Positions 43,550 to 52,772 of a DNA stretch of 55,697 bases are shown piece after piece; position 1 is the stretch's first letter; every line of letters begins with the position of its first letter. The notes under the pieces were generated by a model. That model did not search any database, was not told where the DNA came from, and was given only the letters and a program-made list of their open reading frames with translations. Both the position numbers and the translations under genes were made by a program. Source of the stretch: CAZUGA01 sp964619885 (GTDB lineage: Bacteria > Pseudomonadota > Gammaproteobacteria > Methylococcales > UBA1147). The stretch is taken from NCBI GenBank assembly GCA_964619885.1, contig CAZUGA010000030.1:1-55697 (forward strand). The letters are read 5' to 3'.

Positions 43550-43621
43550 ATGGCACTGTTTGGGTTGATTTTGCGAAATGGCTTTGATGCATTCTCGCTT
43601 CGACTAGGAGGTTGTTCGTGA
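43550..43621 (+). other. 23-codon minicistron between nuoH and nuoI
   Basis: ATG 43550 directly follows the nuoH stop. The frame reads MALFGLILRNGFDAFSLRLG and three more residues, then TGA at 43619-43621, which overlaps the nuoI GTG at 43618 as GTGA. No known product. It fills the gap exactly, so ribosomes can pass from nuoH to nuoI without leaving the message. Confidence 0.4.
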
Positions 43622-44151
43622 GAATCTGGTCGATAATGTTTAGTCAATTCGTCGGTTTGTGGCTGGTACTCAAACATACTTTTGGAAAAGCGGATACGGT
43701 GGAGTATCCAGAGCAAATGCCAGCGCTATCGCCGCGTTATCGTGGACGTATAGTTTTAACGCGGGATCCGGATGGCGAGGAACGTTGTGTCGCCTGCAAT
43801 TTATGTGCGGTAGCGTGTCCGGTTGACTGTATCGCCCTGCAGAAAACTGAAGACGAAAATGGTCGATGGTACCCAGAATTTTTCAGAATCAATTTTTCGC
43901 GCTGCATCATGTGCGGTTTTTGCGAAGAAGCTTGTCCGACCTATTCGATTCAATTGACACCCGATTTCGAAATGTGCGAATACGATAGGCAGAATATGGT
44001 TTATGAAAAGGAGGACCTCTTGATCAATGGGCCTGGTAAATATCACGATTATAATTTTTATCGGGTTGCCGGGAAGAGTGTCGGTGGCAAGGACAAGGGG
44101 GAAGCCGAAAATGAGGCAGGTCCCATCGACATAAAAAGTTTGTTGCCTTAG
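43618..44151 (+). CDS. nuoI: NADH-quinone oxidoreductase subunit I
   Basis: Ferredoxin-like subunit carrying 4Fe-4S clusters N6a and N6b. Both Cys sets are intact: CVACNLCAVACPVDC and CIMCGFCEEACPTYS. Start set at GTG 43618 (177 residues, MRIWSIMFSQF), 5 nt behind a perfect AGGAGG at 43607-43612. The TTG at 43612 proposed by a simple open-frame reading lies inside that ribosome site and is unlikely. Confidence 0.95.
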   Translation: MRIWSIMFSQFVGLWLVLKHTFGKADTVEYPEQMPALSPRYRGRIVLTRDPDGEERCVACNLCAVACPVDCIALQKTEDENGRWYPEFFRINFSRCIMCGFCEEACPTYSIQLTPDFEMCEYDRQNMVYEKEDLLINGPGKYHDYNFYRVAGKSVGGKDKGEAENEAGPIDIKSLLP

Positions 44152-44160
44152 GACGCGACT

Positions 44161-44673
44161 ATGGAATTATTTTTCTTCTATACAGCGGCATTTGTGGCAG
44201 TTCTTTCGACTGTGTTGGTGATAACCCGGTTGAATGCGGTGCACGCATTGTTATTTTTGATCGTGTCGCTGTTGGCGGTTGGCATGGTTTTCTATTTACT
44301 GGGCGCGCATTTCGCTGCGGTTTTAGAGGTTATTGTTTATGCCGGTGCAATCATGGTTTTATTCGTTTTTGTGATCATGATGCTGAATTTAGGGAATCGA
44401 ACAGTAGAGCAGGAAATGGCATGGTTGCAGCCCTCGATGTGGATTGTACCGGGGATTTTAGCGGCGATATTGTTTATAGAAATGGTTGTTGTTTTGGGTA
44501 ACGATAGTGGGGTCACAGGGGCGTCCGTCGTCGGCGCAAAGCAAGTTGGAAGCTTACTATACGGACCTTATCTGTTGGCAGTTGAGTTAGCCTCAATATT
44601 GTTATTGGCTGGATTGGTCGGTGCCTATCATTTGGGACGTCCGGATCCGCTAAAAGGGGATCCGAAGTCATGA
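44161..44673 (+). CDS. nuoJ: NADH-quinone oxidoreductase subunit J
   Basis: Five-helix membrane subunit of the proton-pumping arm, 170 residues. LNAVHALLFLIVSLLAVGMV and VIVYAGAIMVLFVFVIMMLN, with the pi-bulge helix region, identify it. Its ATG is 10 nt after the nuoI stop and its stop overlaps the nuoK start (ATGA). Confidence 0.94.
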   Translation: MELFFFYTAAFVAVLSTVLVITRLNAVHALLFLIVSLLAVGMVFYLLGAHFAAVLEVIVYAGAIMVLFVFVIMMLNLGNRTVEQEMAWLQPSMWIVPGILAAILFIEMVVVLGNDSGVTGASVVGAKQVGSLLYGPYLLAVELASILLLAGLVGAYHLGRPDPLKGDPKS

Positions 44674-44978
44674 TTACGATCCCGATAGAGCACGGCTTAA
44701 TTTTGGCCGCGATCTTGTTTTGTTTGGGCTTGGTCGGCGTACTGGTGAGGCGTAATGTAATCTTTATTTTGATGTCATTGGAAATAATGTTGAATGCATC
44801 TGCTTTAGCTTTTGTTGTTGCCGGTGCGCGCTGGGGTCAGGCTGACGGGCAAATAATATATTTGCTGATTTTGACGCTCGCAGCGGCCGAAGTTGGGGTA
44901 GGGTTAGGGTTGGTGCTGCAGTTATACCGCCGCCATCAAACCTTGGATGCTGATCAACTCAGTAAAATGACAGGCTAA
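44670..44978 (+). CDS. nuoK: NADH-quinone oxidoreductase subunit K
   Basis: Three-helix antiporter-like membrane subunit of 102 residues. Conserved membrane Glu residues are present in MSLEIMLNASALAFV and LAAAEVGVGLGLV, both needed for proton transfer. Overlaps nuoJ by 4 bp. Confidence 0.95.
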   Translation: MITIPIEHGLILAAILFCLGLVGVLVRRNVIFILMSLEIMLNASALAFVVAGARWGQADGQIIYLLILTLAAAEVGVGLGLVLQLYRRHQTLDADQLSKMTG

Positions 44979-44982
44979 GCAG

Positions 44983-46830
44983 ATGCTCCAGTTTTTGTGG
45001 CTTATTCCAACATTTCCATTGATCGGCTTCTTGCTACTTGTTTCGACAAGCGGGAAATTACCCAAGCGAAACGTCGAAATAATCGGTGTGGGATCAATAT
45101 TTTTGGCCGCATTGCTGACAACGATGGTGGCTATCGAATACTTGAATAAGCCGACGATGGCGGCTTACGTTCAAACCCTTTGGGTATGGATGGACGTAGG
45201 TGGATTTCAACCTAAATTTGCGTTGTATTTGGACCACCTTTCGTTGATTATGCTTTTTGTCATTACCGGCGTTGGTTTCCTGATACACCTCTATTCTGCT
45301 GGCTTCATGGAAGAGGATCCAGATTATAGCCGCTTCTTTGCCTATATGAATCTGTTTGTCTTCGCTATGTTGATTTTGGTGTTGGCGGATAATCTTGTGC
45401 TGTTGTTTATGGGTTGGGAAGGCGTTGGATTGTGCAGTTATCTTTTGATTGGTTTCTGGTATAAAAATCCTGATTACGGCTATGCTGCGCGCAAGGCTTT
45501 TGTGGTGACGCGGGTCGGCGATACGGCTATGGCACTGGGACTGTTTTTGCTGTTTATGCATCTCGGTACCTTAGATATACAACCGCTGATGCAGCAAGCC
45601 ACACTACAGTGGTCTCGAGGGTCAAGCTTGGCGGTACTAGCGGCGGCATTGCTATTGGGCGGTGCAGTCGGCAAATCTGCGCAACTACCATTGCAGACTT
45701 GGTTGCCCGACGCGATGGCGGGTCCAACACCTATCAGTGCGTTAATCCATGCGGCTACGATGGTTACCGCGGGGGTTTATTTGATTGCACGGACCCATGT
45801 TTTGTTTGAGTTGGCGCCGGACGTTCAAATGGCTGTGGCGGTGATCGGGGCGTTGACCTTGTTGATGTCCGGTTTTACAGCACTGACACAAACGGATATC
45901 AAACGTATCTTGGCGTATTCAACGATAAGTCAGATTGGTTATATGTTTTTGGGGTTAGGTGTGGGTGCTTGGTCTGCGGCAATCTTTCATTTGATGACTC
46001 ACGCCTTCTTCAAAGCCTTGTTGTTTCTCGGTGCTGGCGGTGTAATATTCTGCTTTCACCATGAGCATAATATTTTCAAAATGGGTGGTTTGGGCAAAAA
46101 CTTGCCTGTCACATTCCTTAGTTTTCTAGTCGGTGGTGCCGCGTTGGCCGCATTTCCATTCACCTCAGGGCACTATAGTAAAGACGAAATTTTGTGGATT
46201 GCCTATCACTCCGGGCCAAATGGTCCGTGGCTGTGGGCGGCCGGAATCGTTGGCGCATTTATCACCTCAATCTATATATTCCGTTTGATCTTTATCGCTT
46301 TTTTTGGTCCAAAACAAGATTCGGTCGAAGAGAGTTTTGATGGCCGTATGCGTTGGCCATTGCTCGTTCTTTGCGTGTTGGCGTTTTTCGGTGGATTGTT
46401 AAGAATGCCATTGGATTCCGTATTTCACGACGCTGGTGGGCACGTCGAAGAAGATAGCCTTAGTCTTGTAGCATTGACTGCCACATTATCGCCGTTATTA
46501 GGTTTTGTCGTTGCGGTCATGTTTTTTCTACGCAAGACCTTTAACCCCGAGACGCTGGTGTCCACTAGCGTAGGTAGAGGAATGCAGTCGTTCTTTTTTA
46601 GCGGTTGGGGTATGGACTGGTTGTACGATAGACTTTTCGTACGACCAATCAAATGGTTAGCTGTAGTTAATATTAACGATGTCGTGGATCGTATTTACAA
46701 TGGTATCGCGGCATTTTGTCGACTGATGTACGAAATCGTTGTTCTGACCCAATCTGGCCGTTTACGCTGGTACGCCGTGGGCATTGTTTTTGGCAGTGTA
46801 ATGATTCTCGGTGTGGGGGCCTATCTATGA
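44983..46830 (+). CDS. nuoL: NADH-quinone oxidoreductase subunit L
   Basis: The distal antiporter-like proton-pumping subunit with the long lateral helix, 615 residues. FMGWEGVGLCSYLLIGFWY has the key Glu; LPDAMAGPTPISALIHAATM and HLMTHAFFKALLFLGAGGVI are also present. Located between nuoK (4-bp gap) and nuoM (4-bp overlap). Confidence 0.96.
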   Translation: MLQFLWLIPTFPLIGFLLLVSTSGKLPKRNVEIIGVGSIFLAALLTTMVAIEYLNKPTMAAYVQTLWVWMDVGGFQPKFALYLDHLSLIMLFVITGVGFLIHLYSAGFMEEDPDYSRFFAYMNLFVFAMLILVLADNLVLLFMGWEGVGLCSYLLIGFWYKNPDYGYAARKAFVVTRVGDTAMALGLFLLFMHLGTLDIQPLMQQATLQWSRGSSLAVLAAALLLGGAVGKSAQLPLQTWLPDAMAGPTPISALIHAATMVTAGVYLIARTHVLFELAPDVQMAVAVIGALTLLMSGFTALTQTDIKRILAYSTISQIGYMFLGLGVGAWSAAIFHLMTHAFFKALLFLGAGGVIFCFHHEHNIFKMGGLGKNLPVTFLSFLVGGAALAAFPFTSGHYSKDEILWIAYHSGPNGPWLWAAGIVGAFITSIYIFRLIFIAFFGPKQDSVEESFDGRMRWPLLVLCVLAFFGGLLRMPLDSVFHDAGGHVEEDSLSLVALTATLSPLLGFVVAVMFFLRKTFNPETLVSTSVGRGMQSFFFSGWGMDWLYDRLFVRPIKWLAVVNINDVVDRIYNGIAAFCRLMYEIVVLTQSGRLRWYAVGIVFGSVMILGVGAYL

Positions 46831-48320
46831 TCCTGACCTGGCTTATCGCGATATTGTTCGTCGGTGGGTTGCTGGCCTGGTATTCGGAGCGCTGGAGTGC
46901 AGATTGGGCGCGCTGGATCAGCCTTGCAGCCATTGCGGCAGATTCGTGTTTGGTTATTATGATGTTGTTGCAAACGGGTAGCGACTTGGCGTTAACTGAG
47001 GGCGCTTCTCCAATTTGGATCACCCAAACCACGGTTGAATGGATTCCCAGATTTGGAATTAGCTTTCACCTGGCGTTGGATGGACTCAGTTTATTGTTGG
47101 TTGCATTAACCGTATTTCTCGGCTTTGTCGCGGTTGCGTGCTCTTGGACGGAGATCACGCAACGAGTGGGTTTTTTCCACTTCAATATTTTGTGGACTTT
47201 GGCGGGCGTATTGGGCGTTTTCCTCGCCATGGATTTGTTCCTCTTCTTCTTTTTTTGGGAAGTTATGATTATTCCCATGTTCTTTCTGATCAGTATTTGG
47301 GGGCACGAGAATCGTATATACGCCGCCGTGAAATTTTTTATTTTTACCCAAGTCAGTAGTCTGCTGATGCTGGCGTCAATCGTAATGCTTGTAATTTTCC
47401 ACTATCGGAGTAGCGGTCAATATTCGTTCGATTATTTTGATTTGTTGGGGAACTCGTTGGATCCGCAAGTTGCCTTTTGGTTGATGCTTGGGTTTTTCGT
47501 GGCATTTGTCGTTAAATTACCCGGCGTTCCGTTTCATACATGGTTACCGGATGCGCACACCCAAGCACCGACCGCCGGTAGTGTGATTCTAGCTGGCGTA
47601 TTGTTGAAAACAGGTGCTTACGGCTTATTGCGTTTTGTTGTGCCGTTGTTCCCGAATGCGGCTAAGGAGTTTACCCCAGTCGCAATGGTGTTGGGCGTGA
47701 TTAGTATTATTTATGCGGCGCACATGGCTTTTGCACAAAAGGATATAAAGCGCTTGATCGCATATACCAGTGTCAGCCATATGGGGTTTATTCTATTGGG
47801 CGTATTCGCCTGGAATGAATGGGCATTGCAGGGTGCTGTGATGACGATGCTGGCTCATGGTGTTAGCTCAGCGGCTTTATTTATGATCGCGGGAGGCTTA
47901 CAGCAGCGGTTGCATACGCGCGATATGACTCGAATGGGGGGGCTCTGGTCTGAGGTTCCGCGGCTTTCGGTAATGGCTTTGTTCTTTTCTGTAGCGGCCT
48001 TGGGAATGCCGGGTTTGGGTAATTTTATAGGTGAATTTTTGGTGTTACTGGGTTCCTTTCAAGTTGACTCTACCGCAACTGTGTTTGCCGCATTGGGATT
48101 GATCGCTGCTCCGGTCTATTCATTGATTTTGGTGCAAAAGGTTTTCCATGCAGAGCCAGTGGAAACGAATAATATTTGGGATTTCGGGCAGCGTGAAATG
48201 GTTGTTATGGGATTAATGATTGTGGCCATGGTATGGATGGGAATGTATCCCCAATCGATGCTAAATTTATCCGCACCTGTATTGGAAAGTCTTAACCTCA
48301 TCGTTGCATTCCGGAATTAA
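46827..48320 (+). CDS. nuoM: NADH-quinone oxidoreductase subunit M
   Basis: Second antiporter-like proton-pumping subunit, 497 residues from ATG 46827. The longer open frame from 46716 would overlap nuoL by 115 bp and adds non-membrane residues, so it is rejected. FFFFWEVMIIPMFFLISIWG has the proton-path Glu, and HTWLPDAHTQAPTAGSVILA is the family signature. ATGA overlap with nuoL. Confidence 0.95.
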   Translation: MILTWLIAILFVGGLLAWYSERWSADWARWISLAAIAADSCLVIMMLLQTGSDLALTEGASPIWITQTTVEWIPRFGISFHLALDGLSLLLVALTVFLGFVAVACSWTEITQRVGFFHFNILWTLAGVLGVFLAMDLFLFFFFWEVMIIPMFFLISIWGHENRIYAAVKFFIFTQVSSLLMLASIVMLVIFHYRSSGQYSFDYFDLLGNSLDPQVAFWLMLGFFVAFVVKLPGVPFHTWLPDAHTQAPTAGSVILAGVLLKTGAYGLLRFVVPLFPNAAKEFTPVAMVLGVISIIYAAHMAFAQKDIKRLIAYTSVSHMGFILLGVFAWNEWALQGAVMTMLAHGVSSAALFMIAGGLQQRLHTRDMTRMGGLWSEVPRLSVMALFFSVAALGMPGLGNFIGEFLVLLGSFQVDSTATVFAALGLIAAPVYSLILVQKVFHAEPVETNNIWDFGQREMVVMGLMIVAMVWMGMYPQSMLNLSAPVLESLNLIVAFRN

Positions 48321-48323
48321 GCT

Positions 48324-49778
48324 ATGCCTTTACAAGCGATCTATGCACTTTCCCCAATAATTATTACCGCAACCGCTGCCGTTGTGGTCATGTTGGGAAT
48401 TTCGATATATCGGGATCATCGCCTAACGGTTGCATTGACCATATTGGGATTCATAGCCGCTATTATTGCATTGCCGTGCGTGTACAAATTGGTGCCGATT
48501 CAAGCAACACCTTTGATAATTATTGACCATTACGCGATATTTTTTACTGGGTTGATTCTTTCGACCGGAATCGTTGTTGCATTACTTTGCTATGCATTTT
48601 TTGCTAATGATGAAGCAGAAAACGAAGAACTTTATCTGCTGTTGATCACCGCAGTATTGGGTGCAATCGTGTTGGTGTCGAGCCGCCATTTTGCAACTTT
48701 ATTTCTCGGTTTGGAAACCTTGAGCGTGTCGCTTTTTGCGATGATTGGGTACACGCTTAAGAACGCGCTCTCGTTAGAAGCCGGTCTAAAATACATCGTG
48801 TTATCGGGAATATCTTCGGCTTTTATTCTGTTCGGCGGGGCGTTGATATACGCAGAGTTGGGAACTTTTGTGTTTGCTGATATGGCAATGTTGGCGGCGA
48901 TTATCAAGCCGACTAGTTTGGTCGTGGTTGGTTTGGCAATGATCGTTGCGGGTTTGGCGTTTAAACTTTCCTTGGTTCCGTTTCATTTGTGGACCAGTGA
49001 TGTTTATGAAGGCGCACCGGCGCCGGTTACGGCATTTGTCGCGACCGTTTCTAAAGGGGCAATTTTTGCATTATTATTACGCTACTTTTCAACTAGCGAT
49101 GCGTTTGATTATTACCCGGTCGTATTGGTTTTTACAATTTTGGCGGTGTTGTCTATTTTGATCGGCAATTTGTTGGCCCTGCAACAGAATAATCTTAAAA
49201 GATTGTTGGCCTACTCATCAATAGCGCATATGGGGTATCTGTTAATACCGTTTATAGCGGCTAGTGGTATGGATAAAGGATTGGTTGTCGAAGCTGCTAC
49301 GTTTTATTTGGTCGCGTATTTTATTACGACCTTGGGCGCCTTTGGTATCATCGCGGTCGCTTCGGAATCCAACGAAGAAATTCAACTTATCGAAGACTAC
49401 AGAGGTTGGTTCTGGCAAAAACCAATCATGGCATTTGTGCTTACCGCAATGCTTCTTTCGTTGGCGGGTATTCCGTTAACGGCCGGGTTTATCGGAAAAT
49501 TCTATGTTTTTGCCGCGGGTTTGGATGCTTCGTTGTGGTTACTTATTATGGTTTTGATCGTCGGAAGCGGCATGGGTTTGTACTATTATCTGCGAGTTGT
49601 TTTGGTGATGTTGGAAAAACCAGAATCCGAGGCATCGATAGTAGAAGATAAATCCACCCAGCCCGGTATAGGCCAGTTGACGGTGATCGCATTGGCGGTA
49701 TTATTGGTCTACCTTGGCGTATTCCCAGGCGCGCTAACAGAGCTAATCCGCAATATGGCGAGAATATTTGCTGCTTAA
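48324..49778 (+). CDS. nuoN: NADH-quinone oxidoreductase subunit N
   Basis: Third antiporter-like subunit, next to NuoK, 484 residues as in E. coli. LFLGLETLSVSLFAMIGY carries the key Glu; WTSDVYEGAPAPVTAFVATV and LKRLLAYSSIAHMGYLLIPF are diagnostic. Last gene of the operon; 30 bp later the convergent glk gene ends, with no hairpin terminator visible between them. Confidence 0.95.
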   Translation: MPLQAIYALSPIIITATAAVVVMLGISIYRDHRLTVALTILGFIAAIIALPCVYKLVPIQATPLIIIDHYAIFFTGLILSTGIVVALLCYAFFANDEAENEELYLLLITAVLGAIVLVSSRHFATLFLGLETLSVSLFAMIGYTLKNALSLEAGLKYIVLSGISSAFILFGGALIYAELGTFVFADMAMLAAIIKPTSLVVVGLAMIVAGLAFKLSLVPFHLWTSDVYEGAPAPVTAFVATVSKGAIFALLLRYFSTSDAFDYYPVVLVFTILAVLSILIGNLLALQQNNLKRLLAYSSIAHMGYLLIPFIAASGMDKGLVVEAATFYLVAYFITTLGAFGIIAVASESNEEIQLIEDYRGWFWQKPIMAFVLTAMLLSLAGIPLTAGFIGKFYVFAAGLDASLWLLIMVLIVGSGMGLYYYLRVVLVMLEKPESEASIVEDKSTQPGIGQLTVIALAVLLVYLGVFPGALTELIRNMARIFAA

Positions 49779-49808
49779 GAATTTGAACTTTTTGATAGTT
49801 TCTTGCAG

Positions 49809-50798
49809 TTAGGTGCTCTTGGTTCGGTTGGCACCACATAGGGCTGAACCGAATAAGGCGGCTTGATCGTTTAGAATAACATTAACCGGCATATCGGTTA
49901 ATAACTCGGACATGCGGCCTTTGTTTCTAAAGGCTTCGAAGAAAGCAGGGCGTTTTAGGTGTTCGAGGAGCTTCGGCGCAATTCCTCCGCCGATGTAAAC
50001 TCCACCCATTGCCATTGTTTTGAGTGCCAGATTTCCGGATTCAACAGCATAACAATGCACAAATAAGTCGATGGTTTCGGTGGCCAAGGCACAAGTATTA
50101 TCCACGGACATCTGTGATATCGCGGCGGCCGCATCGCCATGTTTTTTTTGATCGACAAACCAATCGGGGAGTTTTACACCCGTGTCGTTGGCCAGGAATT
50201 CGAAAATGTTGACTATTCCCATTCCGGACACAACACGTTCCCAACTGACATGTTTATACCGCTGTTGCAGGAAATGCATCAAGCGAAATTCTTGTTCTGT
50301 GGTTGCGGAAAATCCACAATGTCCGCCCTCAGAGGCGTAGGGATGGTGCCGATTGCCATCCCAAAACATTCCTGCCTCACCTAGACCGGTACCGGCTGAA
50401 ATAATACAGGTATTGCCTATTGCGGAGGTTGATCCTAGGTTAATTTCGCAGAAGTCATCAGCCGATAAAGCTTGTATACCCCAGGCATTTGCTTCTAAAT
50501 CATTGATCAACGTTGTGTGTTCAATTCCGGCTATGTGTTCGATCTTTTGCGGGTCAATGCTCCACGGAAGATTGGTTGTTTCGCAGATGCCATTTCGAAC
50601 CGGCCCGGCGACACCAAAACAAATTGATCTAGCTTGAAATTTTTCGATAGAGATAAAATCTTTAATGATAAGATCAAATGTCGGAAATGCGTTGCTGGAA
50701 TAGACCTTTTCTATCAGCGGTGTCAAATGCGTTCCATCAACCTCAAATAATGCGATTCTTGTTTGAGTACCTCCTACATCGCCAGCCAATACAATCAT
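49809..50798 (-). CDS. glk: Glucokinase
   Basis: Phosphorylates glucose with ATP in the cytoplasm. The 329-residue product belongs to the Glk family (E. coli type, not ROK). It shows the phosphate loop LAGDVGGTQTRIALFEV, LINDLEANAWGI with the catalytic Asp, SAGTGLGEAGMF, ASEGGHCGFS and YIGGGIAPKLLEHL. It is the last of three minus-strand genes after lpxR and the nitrobindin-like gene, 68 bp from the latter, and may share a transcript with them. It could supply glucose-6-phosphate for the glucose-1-phosphate used by RfbA; this is only a metabolic possibility. Confidence 0.94.
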   Translation of the reverse strand: MIVLAGDVGGTQTRIALFEVDGTHLTPLIEKVYSSNAFPTFDLIIKDFISIEKFQARSICFGVAGPVRNGICETTNLPWSIDPQKIEHIAGIEHTTLINDLEANAWGIQALSADDFCEINLGSTSAIGNTCIISAGTGLGEAGMFWDGNRHHPYASEGGHCGFSATTEQEFRLMHFLQQRYKHVSWERVVSGMGIVNIFEFLANDTGVKLPDWFVDQKKHGDAAAAISQMSVDNTCALATETIDLFVHCYAVESGNLALKTMAMGGVYIGGGIAPKLLEHLKRPAFFEAFRNKGRMSELLTDMPVNVILNDQAALFGSALCGANRTKST

Positions 50799-50866
50799 TT
50801 CAGAGATCTCATGTGTGTAGGTCCAATTTAGTGATCCATGAAGAACTATAGATTGCTATTTTAGGA

Positions 50867-51418
50867 TCAGGTCTGTTTTGACAATTTATTGCTGTCTACA
50901 TGGTGGAACAAGTCAGTCGTGTTGGCCATCTTCAATACAGTATCTTCGCTATAGCTGAATCGATCGTCGGTGAGAATTTCTACCGCCAAGTCGTAACGCA
51001 CTGTTTTGAATGCTCTGTCCAAAAATGGATTGGATAGAATGCCATAGACTTCGGATCCGACTTCCGCAGACATTTGAAATTTTCTCGAATCCGCTAATGC
51101 GTTTCCACCGGCATTAACAACCACGCCGCGGGGGACAACGAAGCTGCGCATTATCTGCTGTTCTCGACCATCCCATAACCAATATCCCACTTCTTCGTGA
51201 AATGGTTCCGACTCGTTTAATGGCCAGGCAATCGTCGTATAGCGTAGGCCATAGAGTAACTGTGGCCCATTGGCTACGAGGCCTATGGGCGTAAATGTAA
51301 TTTCTTCTCGATAGCGTGTTTCCTTGGCACTACCATGGTCTGATATGGGCGCGATATCCAAACCCTGCCCACCTTCCCAAACGCCGATCAGTGGTTCTAG
51401 AGGACCGAGTTCGTTCAT
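50867..51418 (-). CDS. Nitrobindin-like haem-binding beta-barrel protein
   Basis: A 183-residue cytoplasmic protein of the FABP/THAP4-type beta-barrel family. It has the N-terminal signature LIGVWEGGQG, a YREEITFTPIG strand, YWLWDGREQQIMRSFVVPRG and a C-terminal LFHHVDSNKL with the candidate haem-ligand His. Nitrobindins bind haem through such a C-terminal His and react with NO or peroxynitrite. Activity is inferred from the family. It lies 21 bp after lpxR and before glk. Confidence 0.78.
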   Translation of the reverse strand: MNELGPLEPLIGVWEGGQGLDIAPISDHGSAKETRYREEITFTPIGLVANGPQLLYGLRYTTIAWPLNESEPFHEEVGYWLWDGREQQIMRSFVVPRGVVVNAGGNALADSRKFQMSAEVGSEVYGILSNPFLDRAFKTVRYDLAVEILTDDRFSYSEDTVLKMANTTDLFHHVDSNKLSKQT

Positions 51419-51439
51419 GACTGAGTACCTATAATATTT

Positions 51440-52519
51440 TCAAAATGAATAAGAAATGCTAATCGACCCAAAACTGCTACCACCGCCTTGCCCTTCAAAC
51501 TCTTTGCTTCGAAAGACTTGAGCGTAAGACATCTTAAAATCATACAATAAAATGCTAGCACCGATAATTAAGTCACCGACAAAATATTCTTTATTCACGC
51601 TATGGCTGCTGGCAAAAGTGTTCCCGTCTAAAAAGATGTCGTGAAGTACAATTCGACCACTGTACGCGGCGAAGACGTAAAAGCCAAGATGATCGGTTTT
51701 AGAAAAGCGCGTGTCTTTGTTGTTACTGGGTGAATTGGCGTCACCGCCCGGGCGAATCAACGAAGTGCCGAAATCGGTCGGTATATTCCAGCCAAAGCGA
51801 AATTCCGCGCCGGTGTTGATGTAGGTCATCACGTTACCGAGCGAAGTGCCCAAATGCGAAATAATATCCATTCCCAAATGTGTTTTCGGGTCCGCGATTC
51901 GATATACTCGCCATTTACGTTCAGCGAGCAACAAAAAACCGGGTTCGTTTTGTAGTTGGTTGTCCCAGCCATTGGCTTCTTTGAGTCCGCGAAAGCGATG
52001 GACGCTGTTTTGCGCTTCTTCTCCCAATGCGGCGGGACCGACAATGCCTAGCTGCAGCGCAAACGTGTCTAAAGTTGTTTGTGTTTTGTTGTAATAGGAG
52101 GCGCTAACATACAACCAACCCGCATAGGGTCTGTCGTTTGGGATTAATTCGGTAGATTCTATATCCTGCGGTGTAAAAATTTTTTGCCCAATCGAAAAGC
52201 CTATATTTCGCTGAATATCAAGCTTATCCCTATAGGGCATCGTATTGATGATTGCAGTGCTCCACGCGGGTAGTGCGTTATTGCGGTATTCGGGGCTAAG
52301 GTCTGGTGAAATCCAGCTTAATTTGATTCCGTTGGTGTAGTTCTCGTCGGTATTCGCAAAAAGATCATTTTCAAGCGTGAATCGCAGTGTCCACGAAGTA
52401 TCTTTGCGTGGTTCTGTGTTTTCTACAGTCGCTGACTGGCAGATGGGGACGAGTAGAAAGTACCAAATAATCGAAAAAAACATCGATTGCTGCGATCCGA
52501 ATCTAAGCGATGTTCCCAC
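51440..52519 (-). CDS. lpxR: LpxR-family outer-membrane lipid A 3'-O-deacylase
   Basis: Outer-membrane beta-barrel enzyme that removes the 3'-acyloxyacyl chain of lipid A. A long N-terminal region with a membrane-like stretch (FFSIIWYFLLVPICQSA) serves as signal peptide. The barrel starts with LRFTLENDLFANTDENYTNG, containing the family Asn-Asp and Thr-Asn-Gly residues. RPYAGWLYVSASYYNKTQTT follows, and then QNSVHRFRGLKEANGWDNQL, which carries the catalytic His. The last residue is Phe (SISYSF), as usual for barrels. 359 residues, slightly longer than the Salmonella enzyme. Substrate detail is inferred from the family. Confidence 0.88.
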   Translation of the reverse strand: MGTSLRFGSQQSMFFSIIWYFLLVPICQSATVENTEPRKDTSWTLRFTLENDLFANTDENYTNGIKLSWISPDLSPEYRNNALPAWSTAIINTMPYRDKLDIQRNIGFSIGQKIFTPQDIESTELIPNDRPYAGWLYVSASYYNKTQTTLDTFALQLGIVGPAALGEEAQNSVHRFRGLKEANGWDNQLQNEPGFLLLAERKWRVYRIADPKTHLGMDIISHLGTSLGNVMTYINTGAEFRFGWNIPTDFGTSLIRPGGDANSPSNNKDTRFSKTDHLGFYVFAAYSGRIVLHDIFLDGNTFASSHSVNKEYFVGDLIIGASILLYDFKMSYAQVFRSKEFEGQGGGSSFGSISISYSF

Positions 52520-52642
52520 AAGCTGTGTTTTGAATTATGAAATACTAGCGTGATTGCTTAGATCCGGCATTTTATGGTGAGCTGGCGTAGTTTTACGGCT
52601 CCGCTCTACGTATCGAATTAGTGTAAATTCCATACGAATATT

Positions 52643-52729
52643 TGGTACCGAGGGCCGGAATCGAACCGGCACGGGGTTACCCCCACCAGATTTTGAATCT
52701 GGCGCGTCTACCAGTTTCGCCACCCCGGC
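52643..52729 (-). tRNA. tRNA-Leu (anticodon CAA)
   Basis: An 87-nt cloverleaf with encoded CCA. Anticodon stem CCAGA/TCTGG around loop TTCAAAA gives anticodon CAA, which reads UUG. The long variable arm (TGGGGGTAACCCCGT), the D-arm with GGTAGA and the T-arm GCCGG-TTCGAAT-CCGGC fit leucine tRNAs. The acceptor stem GCCGGGG/CCTCGGT has G-U wobbles at 1-72 and 5-68. A perfect -10 box lies just upstream. Confidence 0.95.
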
Positions 52730-52743
52730 AAAATAAGATCGGC

Positions 52744-52772
52744 ATTATAAATAAATCTCTGGGACAAAACCA
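52744..52772 (-). promoter_or_regulatory. Promoter of tRNA-Leu
   Basis: On the minus strand a perfect -10 hexamer TATAAT (52744-52749) lies 15 bp before the tRNA 5' end, with a weak -35 TGGTTT at 52767-52772 (17-bp spacer). Transcription would start about 6-8 nt before the mature 5' end. Confidence 0.55.

Noticed and set aside
46716..46826. Longer upstream start for nuoM
   Set aside because: It would overlap nuoL by 115 bp and add a hydrophilic stretch not found in NuoM; ATG 46827 gives the usual ATGA coupling.
52535..52723. 62-residue open frame reading MAKLVDAPDSKSGGGNP
   Set aside because: It is translated from the tRNA-Leu gene itself, a well-known spurious protein prediction.
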